From Thermohalobaculum sp963700775 (GTDB taxonomy: Bacteria; Pseudomonadota; Alphaproteobacteria; Rhodobacterales; Rhodobacteraceae), in the NCBI GenBank assembly GCA_963700775.1, contig CAVOYU010000015.1:1-64000 (forward strand): 64,000 nucleotides of DNA, in the 5' to 3' direction. The notes beneath the pieces were generated by a model. It saw nothing but the letters and a program-made list of their open reading frames with translations. It was not told the DNA's origin and did not search any database. Of the stretch, positions 1 to 8,176 are shown piece by piece (the first letter of the stretch is position 1; each line of letters opens with the position of its first letter). The translations under genes were made by a program, and so were the position numbers.

Positions 1-1196
1 ACCGTCGCCGCGCCCATTCCGGAGGCGACGCAGAGGGTGATCAACGCGGTCTCGCGGCCGCTGCGCTCCAGTTCGTCCAGCGCCGTGCCGAGCAGCATCG
101 CCCCGGTGGCGCCCAGCGGATGGCCCAGCGCAATGGCGCCGCCATTCACGTTGACCTTGCCGTGATCGGCGCCGAACTCGGAGAGGAACATCAGCACCAC
201 GCTGGCGAAGGCCTCGTTGACCTCGAAGAGGTCGATGTCGCCGATTTCCATCCCCGCCGCCGCCAATACCTTGCGGGTCGCAGGCAGCGGGCCGGTCAGC
301 ATGATGGTCGGGTCCGAGCCGACCTTTGCGGTGGCCCGGATGCGCGCCCGCGGCCTCAGGCCCAGGCGCTCGCCGGCCTCCTTCGAGCCGACCAGCACCG
401 CCGCGGCGCCGTCGACGATGCCCGACGAGTTGCCGGCATGGTGGACATGGTTGATCCGCTCCAGCGCCGGGTATTTCAGCAGCGCAACCGCGTCGAAGCC
501 GGGCATCGTCTCGCCCAGATCCTTGAAGCTCGGCTTCAGGGCGCCCAGCGCCTGCATGTCGGTGCCGGGGCGCATATGCTCGTCGCGGTCGAGGATCCGG
601 ATGCCGTTCTGGTCGGTCACCGGCACCACCGAGCGGGCGAAGCGGCCCTCGGCCCAGGCCTCGGCGGCGCGGCGCTGCGATTCGACCGCATAGGCGTCGA
701 CGTCGTCGCGCGAGAAGCCGTATTGGGTGGCGATGATGTCGGCGGAGATGCCCTGGGGGACGAAATAGGTCTTCATCGCCAGGTAGGGATCGACGCCGAT
801 GGCGAAGCCGTCCGAGCCCATCGGCACCCGGCTCATCATCTCGACCCCGCCGGCGACATAGACGTCGCCCGCCCCGCCCCGGACCTGGTTCGCCGCCAGG
901 TTCACCGCCTCGAGCCCCGAGGCGCAGAAGCGGTTGATGTGGAGGCCGGGCGCCCGCTCGTCCCAGCCGGCATAGAGCACCGCCGAGCGCGCGATCTCGC
1001 CGCCCTGCTCGCCCACCGGCGTGACGCAGCCCCAGATCACGTCCTCGACCTGGCCGGTGTCGAGGTTGGTCCGCTCCTTCAGCGCGTTCAGGGTGCGCGC
1101 CGAGAGCGCCAGCGAGGTGACCTCGTGCAGGCTGCCGTCGGGCCGGCCCTTGCCGCGCGGGGTACGGACGGCGTCGAAGATATAGGCGTCGGTCAT
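1..1196 (-). CDS. Acetyl-CoA C-acyltransferase (thiolase), 3' end cut by window edge
   Basis: Thiolase-family enzyme that splits 3-ketoacyl-CoA with CoA (or condenses two acetyl-CoA) in the cytoplasm. The frame begins MTDAYIFDAVRTPRG. It contains the nucleophile region HINRFCASGLEAVN, the GGVEMMSR segment, NGGAIALGHPLGATGA with the catalytic His, and ends at the window edge in CVASGMGAAT, so only a handful of residues are missing. The ATG overlaps the stop of the GFA gene upstream by four bases, which marks it as the last visible gene of the MerR-ACAD / GST / GFA / thiolase operon. That context points to fatty-acid or branched-chain acyl-CoA degradation. The substrate chain length cannot be told from sequence alone. 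Confidence 0.93.
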   Translation of the reverse strand, partial: MTDAYIFDAVRTPRGKGRPDGSLHEVTSLALSARTLNALKERTNLDTGQVEDVIWGCVTPVGEQGGEIARSAVLYAGWDERAPGLHINRFCASGLEAVNLAANQVRGGAGDVYVAGGVEMMSRVPMGSDGFAIGVDPYLAMKTYFVPQGISADIIATQYGFSRDDVDAYAVESQRRAAEAWAEGRFARSVVPVTDQNGIRILDRDEHMRPGTDMQALGALKPSFKDLGETMPGFDAVALLKYPALERINHVHHAGNSSGIVDGAAAVLVGSKEAGERLGLRPRARIRATAKVGSDPTIMLTGPLPATRKVLAAAGMEIGDIDLFEVNEAFASVVLMFLSEFGADHGKVNVNGGAIALGHPLGATGAMLLGTALDELERSGRETALITLCVASGMGAAT

Positions 1197-1666
1197 CGGC
1201 TCTCCCCGGCCCGGCCGGGGACCGGGCTCTGATGGCTCTTGATGCGCTGCGGGCCCTTGCCCGACAGCCCGCCCGGGCGCGACTCATGCTCGGGCAGACC
1301 GTCCGCCAGATGCAACCAGGCGACGCGGCTCTCGATCCCGTAATGCAGCGCCGGTGTCACCGCCGAGGGGTCGTCGAGCGCCCCCAGCATCAGCTCGACC
1401 GCGTCCGAGCCCACCGGCGCGTAGAACAGCGGCGTGCCGCAGTCGCGGCAGAAGCCCCGCTCGGCCACGTCCGAGCTGGCGAAGCGGGCCGGGATGCCCT
1501 CGAACGCGACGCCCCGCGCGGTGACCAGCGGCGCGAAGGCGTTGCCGGTGGCCCGCTGGCACATGCGGCAATGGCAGAGATTGGCCCGGCCGAGCGGTTC
1601 GGTCACCCGGAAGCGGATGCGGCCGCACTGGCAGCCGCCGGTCGCGTATGTCTGGCCTTCGGCCAT
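1193..1666 (-). CDS. GFA (glutathione-dependent formaldehyde-activating-like) family zinc protein
   Basis: 157 residues of the Gfa/CENP-V fold. The zinc-binding cysteines are visible as GGCQCGRIRF, CHCRMCQ and FCRDCGTPLF. Most members have no proven reaction; the name comes from Gfa, which speeds S-hydroxymethylglutathione formation. It sits between a glutathione S-transferase and a thiolase gene on the same strand and overlaps the thiolase start by four bases, so it is co-translated with a beta-oxidation set. A role in thiol or aldehyde handling there is inference. The C-terminal about 25 residues are basic and not conserved-looking. Confidence 0.85.
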   Translation of the reverse strand: MAEGQTYATGGCQCGRIRFRVTEPLGRANLCHCRMCQRATGNAFAPLVTARGVAFEGIPARFASSDVAERGFCRDCGTPLFYAPVGSDAVELMLGALDDPSAVTPALHYGIESRVAWLHLADGLPEHESRPGGLSGKGPQRIKSHQSPVPGRAGESR

Positions 1667-1673
1667 GGTTGCC

Positions 1674-2312
1674 TCACTGGCTCAGAGGATGTCCCGGCAT
1701 CAGGTCGTAGGGGTGCTTCCAGCCCGGCAGCGCCCGGATGCGCTCGCGCCAGGCGACGAGGTTCGGAAACTCCTTCCCCCAGTCGATCGGGAATTCGTCG
1801 GTGAAGAACATATAGCCCGCGCAGGACAGGTCGGCGATGGTCATCCGGTCACAGGCGATCCAGTCGCGCCCCTTCAGGTGGCCATCGAGGATGCCGAGCG
1901 CCCCGCGGGCGCGGCCCTCGAGGAAGGCGATCACGTCGGCGCTGCGCTTCTCGGCCGGGACGAAATTGAGCAGGAAGCGCCAGGTGGCGTTGTAGGAGGT
2001 GAACTTGTGGTTGTCCCACAGGATCCAGCGCAGGATCTCGCGACGCTCGGCCTCGTCGCGGGGGCCGAACTTGCCCAGCGTGCCGGCCAGGTAGTCGAGG
2101 ATCACGCCGGACTGGGTCAGCCGGATCTCGCCGTGGTCGAGCACCGGGACCTCGCCCATCTCGTTCATCCCCCGGAACTCGGGCGTCCGGCCGGCGCCCT
2201 TGAAGAAATCGACGAAGACCGCCTCCCAGTCGGCCCCGGCCAGCTCCAGCATCAGCGCCGCCTTGTAGGCGTTGCCCGACTGGGCGAAGCAGTGCAGGCG
2301 GTATTCGGCCAT
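1674..2312 (-). CDS. Glutathione S-transferase family protein
   Basis: 212 residues, the normal length for a cytosolic GST. The N-terminal thioredoxin-like domain starts YRLHCFAQSGNAYKAALML and carries the cis-Pro region GEVPVLDHGE and the glutathione-contacting LTQSGVILDYL. The all-helical domain follows with IADLSCAGYMFF. The ATG at 2312 was chosen over upstream in-frame codons because GGGAG lies 6 bases ahead of it and the family N terminus begins right there. It lies between the MerR-ACAD fusion and the GFA gene. GSTs in such acyl-CoA operons are common but their substrate is usually unknown. Confidence 0.9.
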   Translation of the reverse strand: MAEYRLHCFAQSGNAYKAALMLELAGADWEAVFVDFFKGAGRTPEFRGMNEMGEVPVLDHGEIRLTQSGVILDYLAGTLGKFGPRDEAERREILRWILWDNHKFTSYNATWRFLLNFVPAEKRSADVIAFLEGRARGALGILDGHLKGRDWIACDRMTIADLSCAGYMFFTDEFPIDWGKEFPNLVAWRERIRALPGWKHPYDLMPGHPLSQ

Positions 2313-2322
2313 GGTCGGCTCT

Positions 2323-2395
2323 CCCGTAGGCGCGTGCTTGCGCGCACCGTTGCGTCGCACCCGTCGACGGTGCGTGCAAGCACGCACCCTACGGG
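2323..2395. repeat. Large imperfect inverted repeat (REP-like hairpin)
   Basis: Arms of about 27 bases (2323-2349 and 2368-2395) pair almost perfectly around an 18-base loop. The arm sequence (CCCGTAGGGTGCGTGCTTGC and its continuation) resembles widespread REP-type palindromes of proteobacterial intergenic spaces. It lies between the end of the MerR-ACAD gene and the start of the GST gene, so it could act as a partial terminator or an mRNA-stabilising hairpin inside the operon. Confidence 0.75.
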
Positions 2396-2407
2396 CGTCG
2401 TCCCTAC

Positions 2408-4618
2408 CTAGAACGCCTCCGCCGGCAAATCCATCACCGGCTCGGCGCCGGTCTCGATGCGGGCCAGTCGCAGCGCGGTCTCGGGCAGGACGCGGCTCAT
2501 GTAGTAGCGCCCGGTGGCGAGCTTGTTGCTGTAGAACTCCGCGTCGCCAGTGCCCTGCCTGAGCCCGACCGAGGCGGCCTTGGCCATCTTGGTCCAGGCG
2601 AGCCCCATGCAGACATGGCCGAAGAGATGCAGGAAGTCGACGGATCCGGCGAGCGCCGCGTTCGGGTTCTTCATGCCGGCCTGCATGAAGAACACGGCCG
2701 CCGCCTGCAGGTCCTTCGAGGCCTTCTTCAGGGGCTCGAGGAAGTGCCTCGCCAGGGTCAGGTCGTCCTCGTTGGCCCTGATGTAGCCCTTGACGTATTC
2801 GAAGAAGGTCATGATCGGCTGGCCCATCTTCTGGGGCAGCTTGCGGCCGACCAGGTCGAGCGCCTGCACGCCGGTGGCGCCCTCGTAGATCATGGTGATC
2901 CGGGCGTCGCGGACGAACTGCGACATGCCCGAGTCCTCGACATAGCCGTGGCCGCCATAGACCTGCTGGGCGAGCGCCGTGAGGCGGTAGCCCTCCTCGG
3001 TCAGGAAGCCCTTCACCACCGGGGTCAGCAGCGCCACCATGTCGGCGGCCTTCTCGCGCATCGCCGGGTCGGCGTGGCGCTTCTCGGCGTCGAGCAGCAT
3101 CGCGACCCACGAAATGAAGGCCCGGCCGCCCTCGACGAAGCTCCGCTGCTCCATCAGCATCCGGCGCACATCGGCGTGCACGATCAGCGGATCGGCCGGG
3201 CCGTCCGGGTTCGCGGCGCCGGCCACCGAGCGGCCCTGGAGGCGCTCCTTCGCATAGGCGGCCGCCGCCTGGTAGGCGGCCGAGGCGATGGAGAGTCCCT
3301 GGGTGCCGACCGCGAAGCGGGCCTCGTTCATCATCGTGAACATGGCCGCGAGCCCCTTGTGCTCGGCGCCGACCAGCCAGCCGGTGGCGCCGTCATACTC
3401 CATGGCGCAGGTGGCGTTGGCGTGGATGCCCATCTTGCGCTCGATCCGGGTGCAGACCACCCGGTTGCGCGCCCCGAGGCTGCCGTCCGGGTTGACCAGG
3501 AACTTCGGCACCACGAAGAGCGAGATGCCCTTCGTCCCCTCCGGTGCGCCCGCGATGCGGGCGAGCACCAGATGGACGATGTTCTCGGCCATGTCGTGCT
3601 CGCCGGCCGAGATGAAGATCTTGCCCCCGGTTATCTTGTAGGAGCCGTCCGGCTGCGGCTCGGCGCGGGTGCGCAGCAGGCCGAGATCGGTGCCGCAATG
3701 GGGCTCGGTCAGGTTCATGGTGCCGGTCCACTCGCCGGAGACGAGCTTCGGCAGGTAGGTCGCCTTCTGCGCGTCGGTGCCGTGGCTGTGGAGCGCCGAA
3801 TAGGCGCCGTGGGTCAGGCCCGGATACATCATGAAGGCCATGTTCGCGGCCGAGTGCATGGCCCCGGCGGCCGAACCCAGCACCGCCGGCATCCCCTGCC
3901 CGCCATAGTCCGGATCGCATTCCATCGAGGGCCAGCCGCCCTCGCGCATCAGTGCGAAGGCCTCGCGGAAGCCGTCCGGCGTGCGCACGACCCCGTTCTC
4001 GAGCCGGCAACCCTGAAGGTCTCCGGCATGGTTCAGGGGCGCCAGCACGTCGCGGGCGATCTTGCCCGCCTCCTCGAGCACGGCGCCGGTGAAATCCGGG
4101 GTCAGTTCCCCGTAGCCCGCGATCGCGGTCTCGTCCTGGACCTTCAGCGCCTCGTGCAGGATGAAGCGGTAGTCGCCGAGCGGCGGGTCGTAGGCGGGCA
4201 TCGGGGCTTCCTCCGGGGTGGCCGCGTCAGGGGCGGCGGCGAGGCGGGCGTCGAGCATCGCCTGCCCCTCGCGCATCTGTTCCTCCATGTCGGAGATCGC
4301 CGCATTCAGCGCGTCGCGCTTGGCGAGCAACTCGGCATGGTGGCGGCGCGAGGCATCGAGGATCGCCGAGAGCTGGGTGACCTGGCTGCTGTCGACGCCA
4401 TAGAGGTCGAGCAGGTCCTTCATCTCGTCGAGCGAGAAGCCGAAGCGCCTGCCGCGCAGGATCAGCTTCAGCCGGGCCCGGTCGCGGCAGGTGAAGAGCC
4501 GGCGCTGGCCGTCCCGGATCGGGGCAAGAAGCTCCTTGTACTCGTAGAAGCGCAGGGTGCGCGGCGTGACGTCGAACTCGGCGCAAAGCTGGCCGATTGA
4601 GAATGTCTCGGGGCTCAT
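2408..4618 (-). CDS. MerR-family regulator fused in frame to acyl-CoA dehydrogenase
   Basis: One uninterrupted 736-residue frame. Residues 1-139 are a MerR regulator: winged helix (FSIGQLCAEFDVTPRTLRFYE, RLFTCRDRARLKLILRGRRFGFSLDEM) and a dimerisation coiled coil. Residues 140-736 are a complete acyl-CoA dehydrogenase of the long class that includes DmdC-like enzymes, with GTMNLTEPHCGTDLGLL (FAD/substrate), the catalytic Glu in IYEGATGVQAL and a C-terminal extension. In relatives I know, regulator and dehydrogenase are usually separate adjacent genes. Met140 (4199-4201) has a perfect Shine-Dalgarno 5 bases upstream, so the dehydrogenase is probably also made alone. The MerR part resembles LiuR-type regulators of acyl-CoA catabolism. 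Fatty acyl-CoA, branched-chain and methylmercaptopropionyl-CoA substrates are all possible. Confidence 0.88.
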   Translation of the reverse strand: MSPETFSIGQLCAEFDVTPRTLRFYEYKELLAPIRDGQRRLFTCRDRARLKLILRGRRFGFSLDEMKDLLDLYGVDSSQVTQLSAILDASRRHHAELLAKRDALNAAISDMEEQMREGQAMLDARLAAAPDAATPEEAPMPAYDPPLGDYRFILHEALKVQDETAIAGYGELTPDFTGAVLEEAGKIARDVLAPLNHAGDLQGCRLENGVVRTPDGFREAFALMREGGWPSMECDPDYGGQGMPAVLGSAAGAMHSAANMAFMMYPGLTHGAYSALHSHGTDAQKATYLPKLVSGEWTGTMNLTEPHCGTDLGLLRTRAEPQPDGSYKITGGKIFISAGEHDMAENIVHLVLARIAGAPEGTKGISLFVVPKFLVNPDGSLGARNRVVCTRIERKMGIHANATCAMEYDGATGWLVGAEHKGLAAMFTMMNEARFAVGTQGLSIASAAYQAAAAYAKERLQGRSVAGAANPDGPADPLIVHADVRRMLMEQRSFVEGGRAFISWVAMLLDAEKRHADPAMREKAADMVALLTPVVKGFLTEEGYRLTALAQQVYGGHGYVEDSGMSQFVRDARITMIYEGATGVQALDLVGRKLPQKMGQPIMTFFEYVKGYIRANEDDLTLARHFLEPLKKASKDLQAAAVFFMQAGMKNPNAALAGSVDFLHLFGHVCMGLAWTKMAKAASVGLRQGTGDAEFYSNKLATGRYYMSRVLPETALRLARIETGAEPVMDLPAEAF
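4207..4214 (-). promoter_or_regulatory. Internal ribosome binding site for the acyl-CoA dehydrogenase part
   Basis: On the minus strand GGAGGAAG lies 5 bases before the in-frame ATG at 4199-4201 (codon 140 of the fusion). The ATG opens MPAYDPPLGDYRF, which is where stand-alone relatives of this dehydrogenase class begin. It would allow the enzyme to be translated without the MerR domain. Confidence 0.7.
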
Positions 4619-4650
4619 GATGTCTCTTGATGCGTGATTCGCTCTGAGTC

Positions 4651-4682
4651 AGATAACTGGCGCGAGCTTACGTGAACGTCAA
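4651..4682 (-). promoter_or_regulatory. Probable MerR/LiuR-type operator and promoter in divergent spacer
   Basis: Positions 4667-4682 form a dyad with core ACGT-GA-ACGT and flanking TT/AA, close to the ACGT-NN-ACGT palindromes described for LiuR-type MerR regulators. Its edge overlaps a minus-strand TTGACG (-35-like, 4677-4682), followed after 20 bases by TTATCT (-10-like, 4651-4656). The long spacer is typical of MerR-controlled promoters. It lies 33 bases upstream of the fusion gene and could serve the divergent thioesterase genes too. Confidence 0.55.
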
Positions 4683-4792
4683 CCTTGGCGCCCGCACGCG
4701 GGGCTGCACGCACGCGGGCGTGATCCGGCGCGAGCCTGTCGACAAGCCGCACCCGGCGGGGCTAGGACAGGACGGGACCCCGGAGGGATGCG

Positions 4793-5296
4793 ATGAGCGG
4801 AGCGGAACAGGGCGGCGGCGCGGAGGGACCGGACCGGTTCTCCGTGATCCGCGAGGCGGCGGCCGACGCTGGGGCCGAGGGGGCACTGATGACCGGGCTG
4901 CCGTTCGGGCGCGAGATCGGCATGCGGCTGCACTCGGCCGAGGGCGGAGTCGCGGTGGTCTCGGTGCCTTACGACGCCCGGCTGGTCGGCGACCCGGAGA
5001 CCGGCGTGCTGCATGGCGGCGTGATCACGGCGCTGCTGGATACCGCCTGCGGCTAGTCGGTGATGGCGGCGCCGGTGAAGCTGCTCTCGACCGCGACCCT
5101 CGATCTCCGGATCGACTACATGCGCCCGGCGACCGCCGGCGAGACCGTGTTCGCACGGGCCGAGTGCTACCGGCTGACCCGCTCGATCGCCTTCGCCCGG
5201 GCGGTGGCCTATCACGGCGACCCGGAGAACCCGGTGGCGACGGCGCAGGGGGCGTTCATCCTCGACCGCGCACCCGCGAAGGAGGCCGCCGGATGA
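4793..5296 (+). pseudogene. PaaI-type hotdog thioesterase, interrupted by an amber stop
   Basis: Read through, this is a 167-residue hotdog-fold acyl-CoA thioesterase: GVLHGGVITALLDTACG in the central helix, then SVMAAPVKLLSTATLDLRIDYMRP in the following strands. A TAG at 5054-5056 cuts the frame between those parts; the sense frame resumes at once without a shift. A single base change (for example TAC or TTG) would restore it. Either a real nonsense mutation or a sequence error. It diverges from the MerR-ACAD operon and overlaps the next thioesterase gene by four bases, so it belongs to acyl-CoA metabolism. Confidence 0.8.
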
Positions 5297-5808
5297 GCCC
5301 GGTTCGGACCTCGGCCGCCGGCCAGCAGGCGGAGCGCGACGCGCTGCCCGAGCGGCTGACCGACTCGGTGCCCTACAACCGGCTGCTCGGCGTGCGCTTC
5401 GACCGGCTGGGCGACGAGCTGACCGGCCGGATGGCGTTCCGCGACGGGCTGATCGGCAACCCGGTGCTGCCGGCGCTCCATGGCGGGGTCACCGGCTCGT
5501 TCCTGGAGATCACCGGGCTGATGCAGCTTGCCTGGGACCAGGTGCTGGCGGCGCTGGAGGCCGGCGATGCCGACGCCGACGGGATCCGCGCCGGCCGGTT
5601 CCCGCCCTACCCGAAGACGATCGATGTCACCATCGACTACCTGCGCTCGGGCCGCCCGCGCGAGACCTTCGCCCGCGCCACGGTGCAGAAGGCCGGGCGG
5701 CGGGTCGCCAACCTCCATGTGGAGGCCTGGCAGGAGAGCCGGTCGCGGCCGATCGCCATGCTGAGGGGCAACTTCCTGATGCCCGTGGGAACGGCCGGTG
5801 CTCACTGA
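5293..5808 (+). CDS. PaaI-family hotdog thioesterase
   Basis: 171 residues with the hotdog signature PVLPALHGGVTGSFLEITGL followed by TIDVTIDYLRSGRPRETFARATV. The paralogue just upstream (amber-interrupted) overlaps it in an ATGA arrangement, so the two were probably made together, perhaps as a mixed oligomer. Likely role: hydrolysis of CoA thioesters linked to the neighbouring acyl-CoA dehydrogenase / thiolase operon. The ATG at 5293 was chosen for the overlap. No catalytic residue is certain from sequence alone, because this family uses varied active sites. Confidence 0.85.
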   Translation: MSPVRTSAAGQQAERDALPERLTDSVPYNRLLGVRFDRLGDELTGRMAFRDGLIGNPVLPALHGGVTGSFLEITGLMQLAWDQVLAALEAGDADADGIRAGRFPPYPKTIDVTIDYLRSGRPRETFARATVQKAGRRVANLHVEAWQESRSRPIAMLRGNFLMPVGTAGAH

Positions 5809-6070
5809 CCGTGAAAGGCCGGGCCACAGGGCGAATCAGTTTCACCGACGCGAGGGCGTTCAGCGCCTGATCGGTCTGTCGCTCCGACCCGTCTCGAGAT
5901 TGTGGCCAAACTGTCCGGAGCGGCACAATGGCTCGGGCGCGACCCGGAATCGCCGTGTCGGGGCATAAGCCCTCGGAAGCCGAGCCAGGTCACGGGTGCT
6001 TCCTCAAAGACCGCCACCGGCCGCCATCACGCCGCCGAAACCGATCTGCGCGCCCGGTACGGGCCGCAGG
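5809..6070. other. Non-coding spacer, no recognisable gene
   Basis: Convergent spacer between the thioesterase gene (+) and the lipoprotein gene (-). It holds only short open frames with no recognisable protein signature. A GTGAAA near 5810 and a TTTCAC about 30 bases on could pair as a weak hairpin behind the thioesterase stop. Confidence 0.5.
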
Positions 6071-6577
6071 TCATTCGATCTTCACGTTGAACACCTCTTC
6101 GCAGAGATTGGCGGCGAAGTCCTCACTCAGCTGCTTCTCCGCGTCCGACATCATCGCGGCGCCGACGAACCCGCCCCAGAAGAAGCTGTTCTGGACGTAA
6201 TACTCCCCGGTGATCGTCTCGGTCGCAACGTTCGTGAACTTGGCGCGGCCCTCGACCTCGATCTCGTCGCCCACCAGGATTGCCTTGGCCACGTCCTGAT
6301 CCTCGAAATCGGTGATCGTCACATCGAGGCGATGATCCACACTTCCCTTGGCGCAACGCGGCATCGTGTCCTCGAGGGCGCGTTTCATGGCCGCTTCGAG
6401 CTGGGGGTTCGGCTTTGGCGTCTGCAACATGACCGTCACGTCCGAGACCCGGATCGACGCTACGTCGGACTGCCCCGCAACCGTGATGCCGGTTACGTCC
6501 GAGGAGGCGCAGGCTGCCAAGAGCGCGGCAGAACCGCAGAAGAGGCCGACACGCAGTCTTGTCGCGAAACGAATCAT
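6071..6577 (-). CDS. Putative outer-membrane or periplasmic lipoprotein
   Basis: 168 residues. A signal peptide ends in the lipobox LLAACASS, so Cys22 should be lipidated and the protein exported. The mature part is a compact alpha/beta-looking domain (VTVMLQTPKPNPQLEAAMKRALED, LDVTITDFEDQDVAKAILVGD) with two cysteines (RCAKG, LCEEV). I do not recognise the family. ATG at 6577 was chosen because the signal peptide begins there; a longer frame upstream has no leader-like content. It diverges from the MATE exporter gene across 160 bases. Confidence 0.75.
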   Translation of the reverse strand: MIRFATRLRVGLFCGSAALLAACASSDVTGITVAGQSDVASIRVSDVTVMLQTPKPNPQLEAAMKRALEDTMPRCAKGSVDHRLDVTITDFEDQDVAKAILVGDEIEVEGRAKFTNVATETITGEYYVQNSFFWGGFVGAAMMSDAEKQLSEDFAANLCEEVFNVKIE

Positions 6578-6737
6578 TGAAGGCCCCTCTCTCTTTCCGA
6601 TTGCCTTCCGCTGCCCGGCCGAGGACCACCGAACTCTCGGTGGAAGGAACGTGAAGGGAATCAGCCGGAAAGAATGTAACTGGAATCGAAGCTGCGGTAC
6701 ACGACCGAGAGCAAATCGGTTTCCTCGGCTGCGCATC

Positions 6738-8081
6738 ATGATCTCTGCCACTGACGCCGCCCCGCGCGACATCACCTATGCCCGCGTCGCCGCCATCGCC
6801 CTGCCGGTGGTGCTGTCGAACGCCATGGTGCCGTTGCAGGGCGCCATCGACACGGTGATCATCGGCAATCTGGGCGAGGCGAGCTTCCTCGCGGCGGTGG
6901 CGCTGGGCGCCACGGTGATCACGCTGCTGTTCGTGGTGTTCAACTTCCTGCAGATGGGGGTCTCCGGGCTGACCGCCCAGGCGCTCGGAGCCGACGACCG
7001 GCGGCGGGTGGTCAACACGCTGGTCCGGGCCGGGCTGATCGCGCTGGCGATCGCGGCCATTCTGATTCTCGCCAAGCTGCCGCTGCGCGCCGGGGTGATG
7101 GCCCTGTTCGAGGGCAGCGAACAGGCCAAGCGGCTGGGAGCCGCCTATGTGGACATCCGCATCTGGGGCGCGCCGGCCGAACTGATGAACTATGCGCTGA
7201 TGGGCTGGTTCGCCGGCCAGGGCCTGACCCGGCGGCTGTTCGAGATGCAGGCGGCGATCTCGCTCATCAACATCGCGCTCAACCTGGTCTTCGTGCTCGG
7301 CTTCGGCTGGGGGGTCGAGGGGGTGGCGCTCGGCACCGTGATCGCCGCCTTTGCCGGCACGGCGCTCGGCCTCTGGCGGGCCGCCCGGCGCAAGGCGGCG
7401 ATCGCGCCGGGATGGCGCTTCGACTGGGGCCGGATCCTGAACCCGGCCGAACTCGCCCAGGTCATGGCGCTCAATCGCGACATCATGATCCGCACCCTGA
7501 TGCTGACCGGCAGTTTCGCCTGGATGACCCGGCTCGGCTCGACCCAGGGCGACATCGTGCTGGCGGCCAACGGGATCCTGCTGCAATTCCTCTACGTCGC
7601 CTCGCACGCGCTCGACGGCTTCGCGCTGGCGGCCGAGGCGCTGGTCGGCCAGGCGATGGGGGCCGGAAGCCGGGTGCGGCTGCGCCGGTCGGTGGTGGTG
7701 AGCATGGTCTCGGCGGTGGCGCTGGCGGCCGCGATCGCGCTGGTGCTGACCCTGCTCGCCGGGCCGCTGGTCCGGCTGTTCACCAATGTCGAGCCGGTGC
7801 GCGAGGTGGCCGCGGCGCACGCGCTCTGGGCCACCCTGCTGCCGCTGGTGGCGGTGCTGGCCTACCAGTTCGACGGCATCTTCATCGGCGCCACCGCCGG
7901 TCCGCAGATGCGCAACGCCATGATCGTCTCGGCCGTGGCGTTCGTCGCGCTCAGCGCCTGGATGACGGCGGGCTTCGGCAATCACGGGCTGTGGGCGGCG
8001 CTCTGGATCTGGATGGCGCTGAGGGCGGGGACGCTGGCGCTGGCCTATCCCGGGATCGAGGCGCGGGCGGGCGCCGACTGA
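6738..8081 (+). CDS. MATE-family efflux transporter (DinF-like)
   Basis: 447 residues with about 12 hydrophobic segments in two homologous halves, as expected of MATE multidrug/metabolite antiporters. It opens with ARVAAIALPVVLSNAMVPLQGAIDTVIIGNLG, the typical first two helices of the DinF branch. The second half repeats the pattern (LNRDIMIRTLMLTGSFAWMTRLGS, ALDGFALAAEALVGQAMGAGS). It acts in the inner membrane, exchanging cations for an exported compound that cannot be predicted. It stands alone between the lipoprotein gene and ridA. Confidence 0.92.
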   Translation: MISATDAAPRDITYARVAAIALPVVLSNAMVPLQGAIDTVIIGNLGEASFLAAVALGATVITLLFVVFNFLQMGVSGLTAQALGADDRRRVVNTLVRAGLIALAIAAILILAKLPLRAGVMALFEGSEQAKRLGAAYVDIRIWGAPAELMNYALMGWFAGQGLTRRLFEMQAAISLINIALNLVFVLGFGWGVEGVALGTVIAAFAGTALGLWRAARRKAAIAPGWRFDWGRILNPAELAQVMALNRDIMIRTLMLTGSFAWMTRLGSTQGDIVLAANGILLQFLYVASHALDGFALAAEALVGQAMGAGSRVRLRRSVVVSMVSAVALAAAIALVLTLLAGPLVRLFTNVEPVREVAAAHALWATLLPLVAVLAYQFDGIFIGATAGPQMRNAMIVSAVAFVALSAWMTAGFGNHGLWAALWIWMALRAGTLALAYPGIEARAGAD

Positions 8082-8176
8082 TCCCACTTCCCCCTTGCCC
8101 GCGCCCCGCCGAGCCGCTTTGATGCAGCCGGGCGCCGGTCGGGCGCGGAAAACCGAATCCAAGGGGAGAGAGACAG

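Noticed and set aside
2615..4600. A 661-codon open frame on the + strand opposite the MerR-acyl-CoA dehydrogenase gene
   Set aside because: It is the antisense shadow of a conserved gene in GC-rich DNA. Its protein is rich in Arg, His, Gly and Ala and has no recognisable domain.
6123..8162. A 679-codon minus-strand frame across the lipoprotein and MATE genes
   Set aside because: It overlaps two recognised genes in other frames and its translation is low-complexity Arg/His/Asp-rich, a GC shadow.
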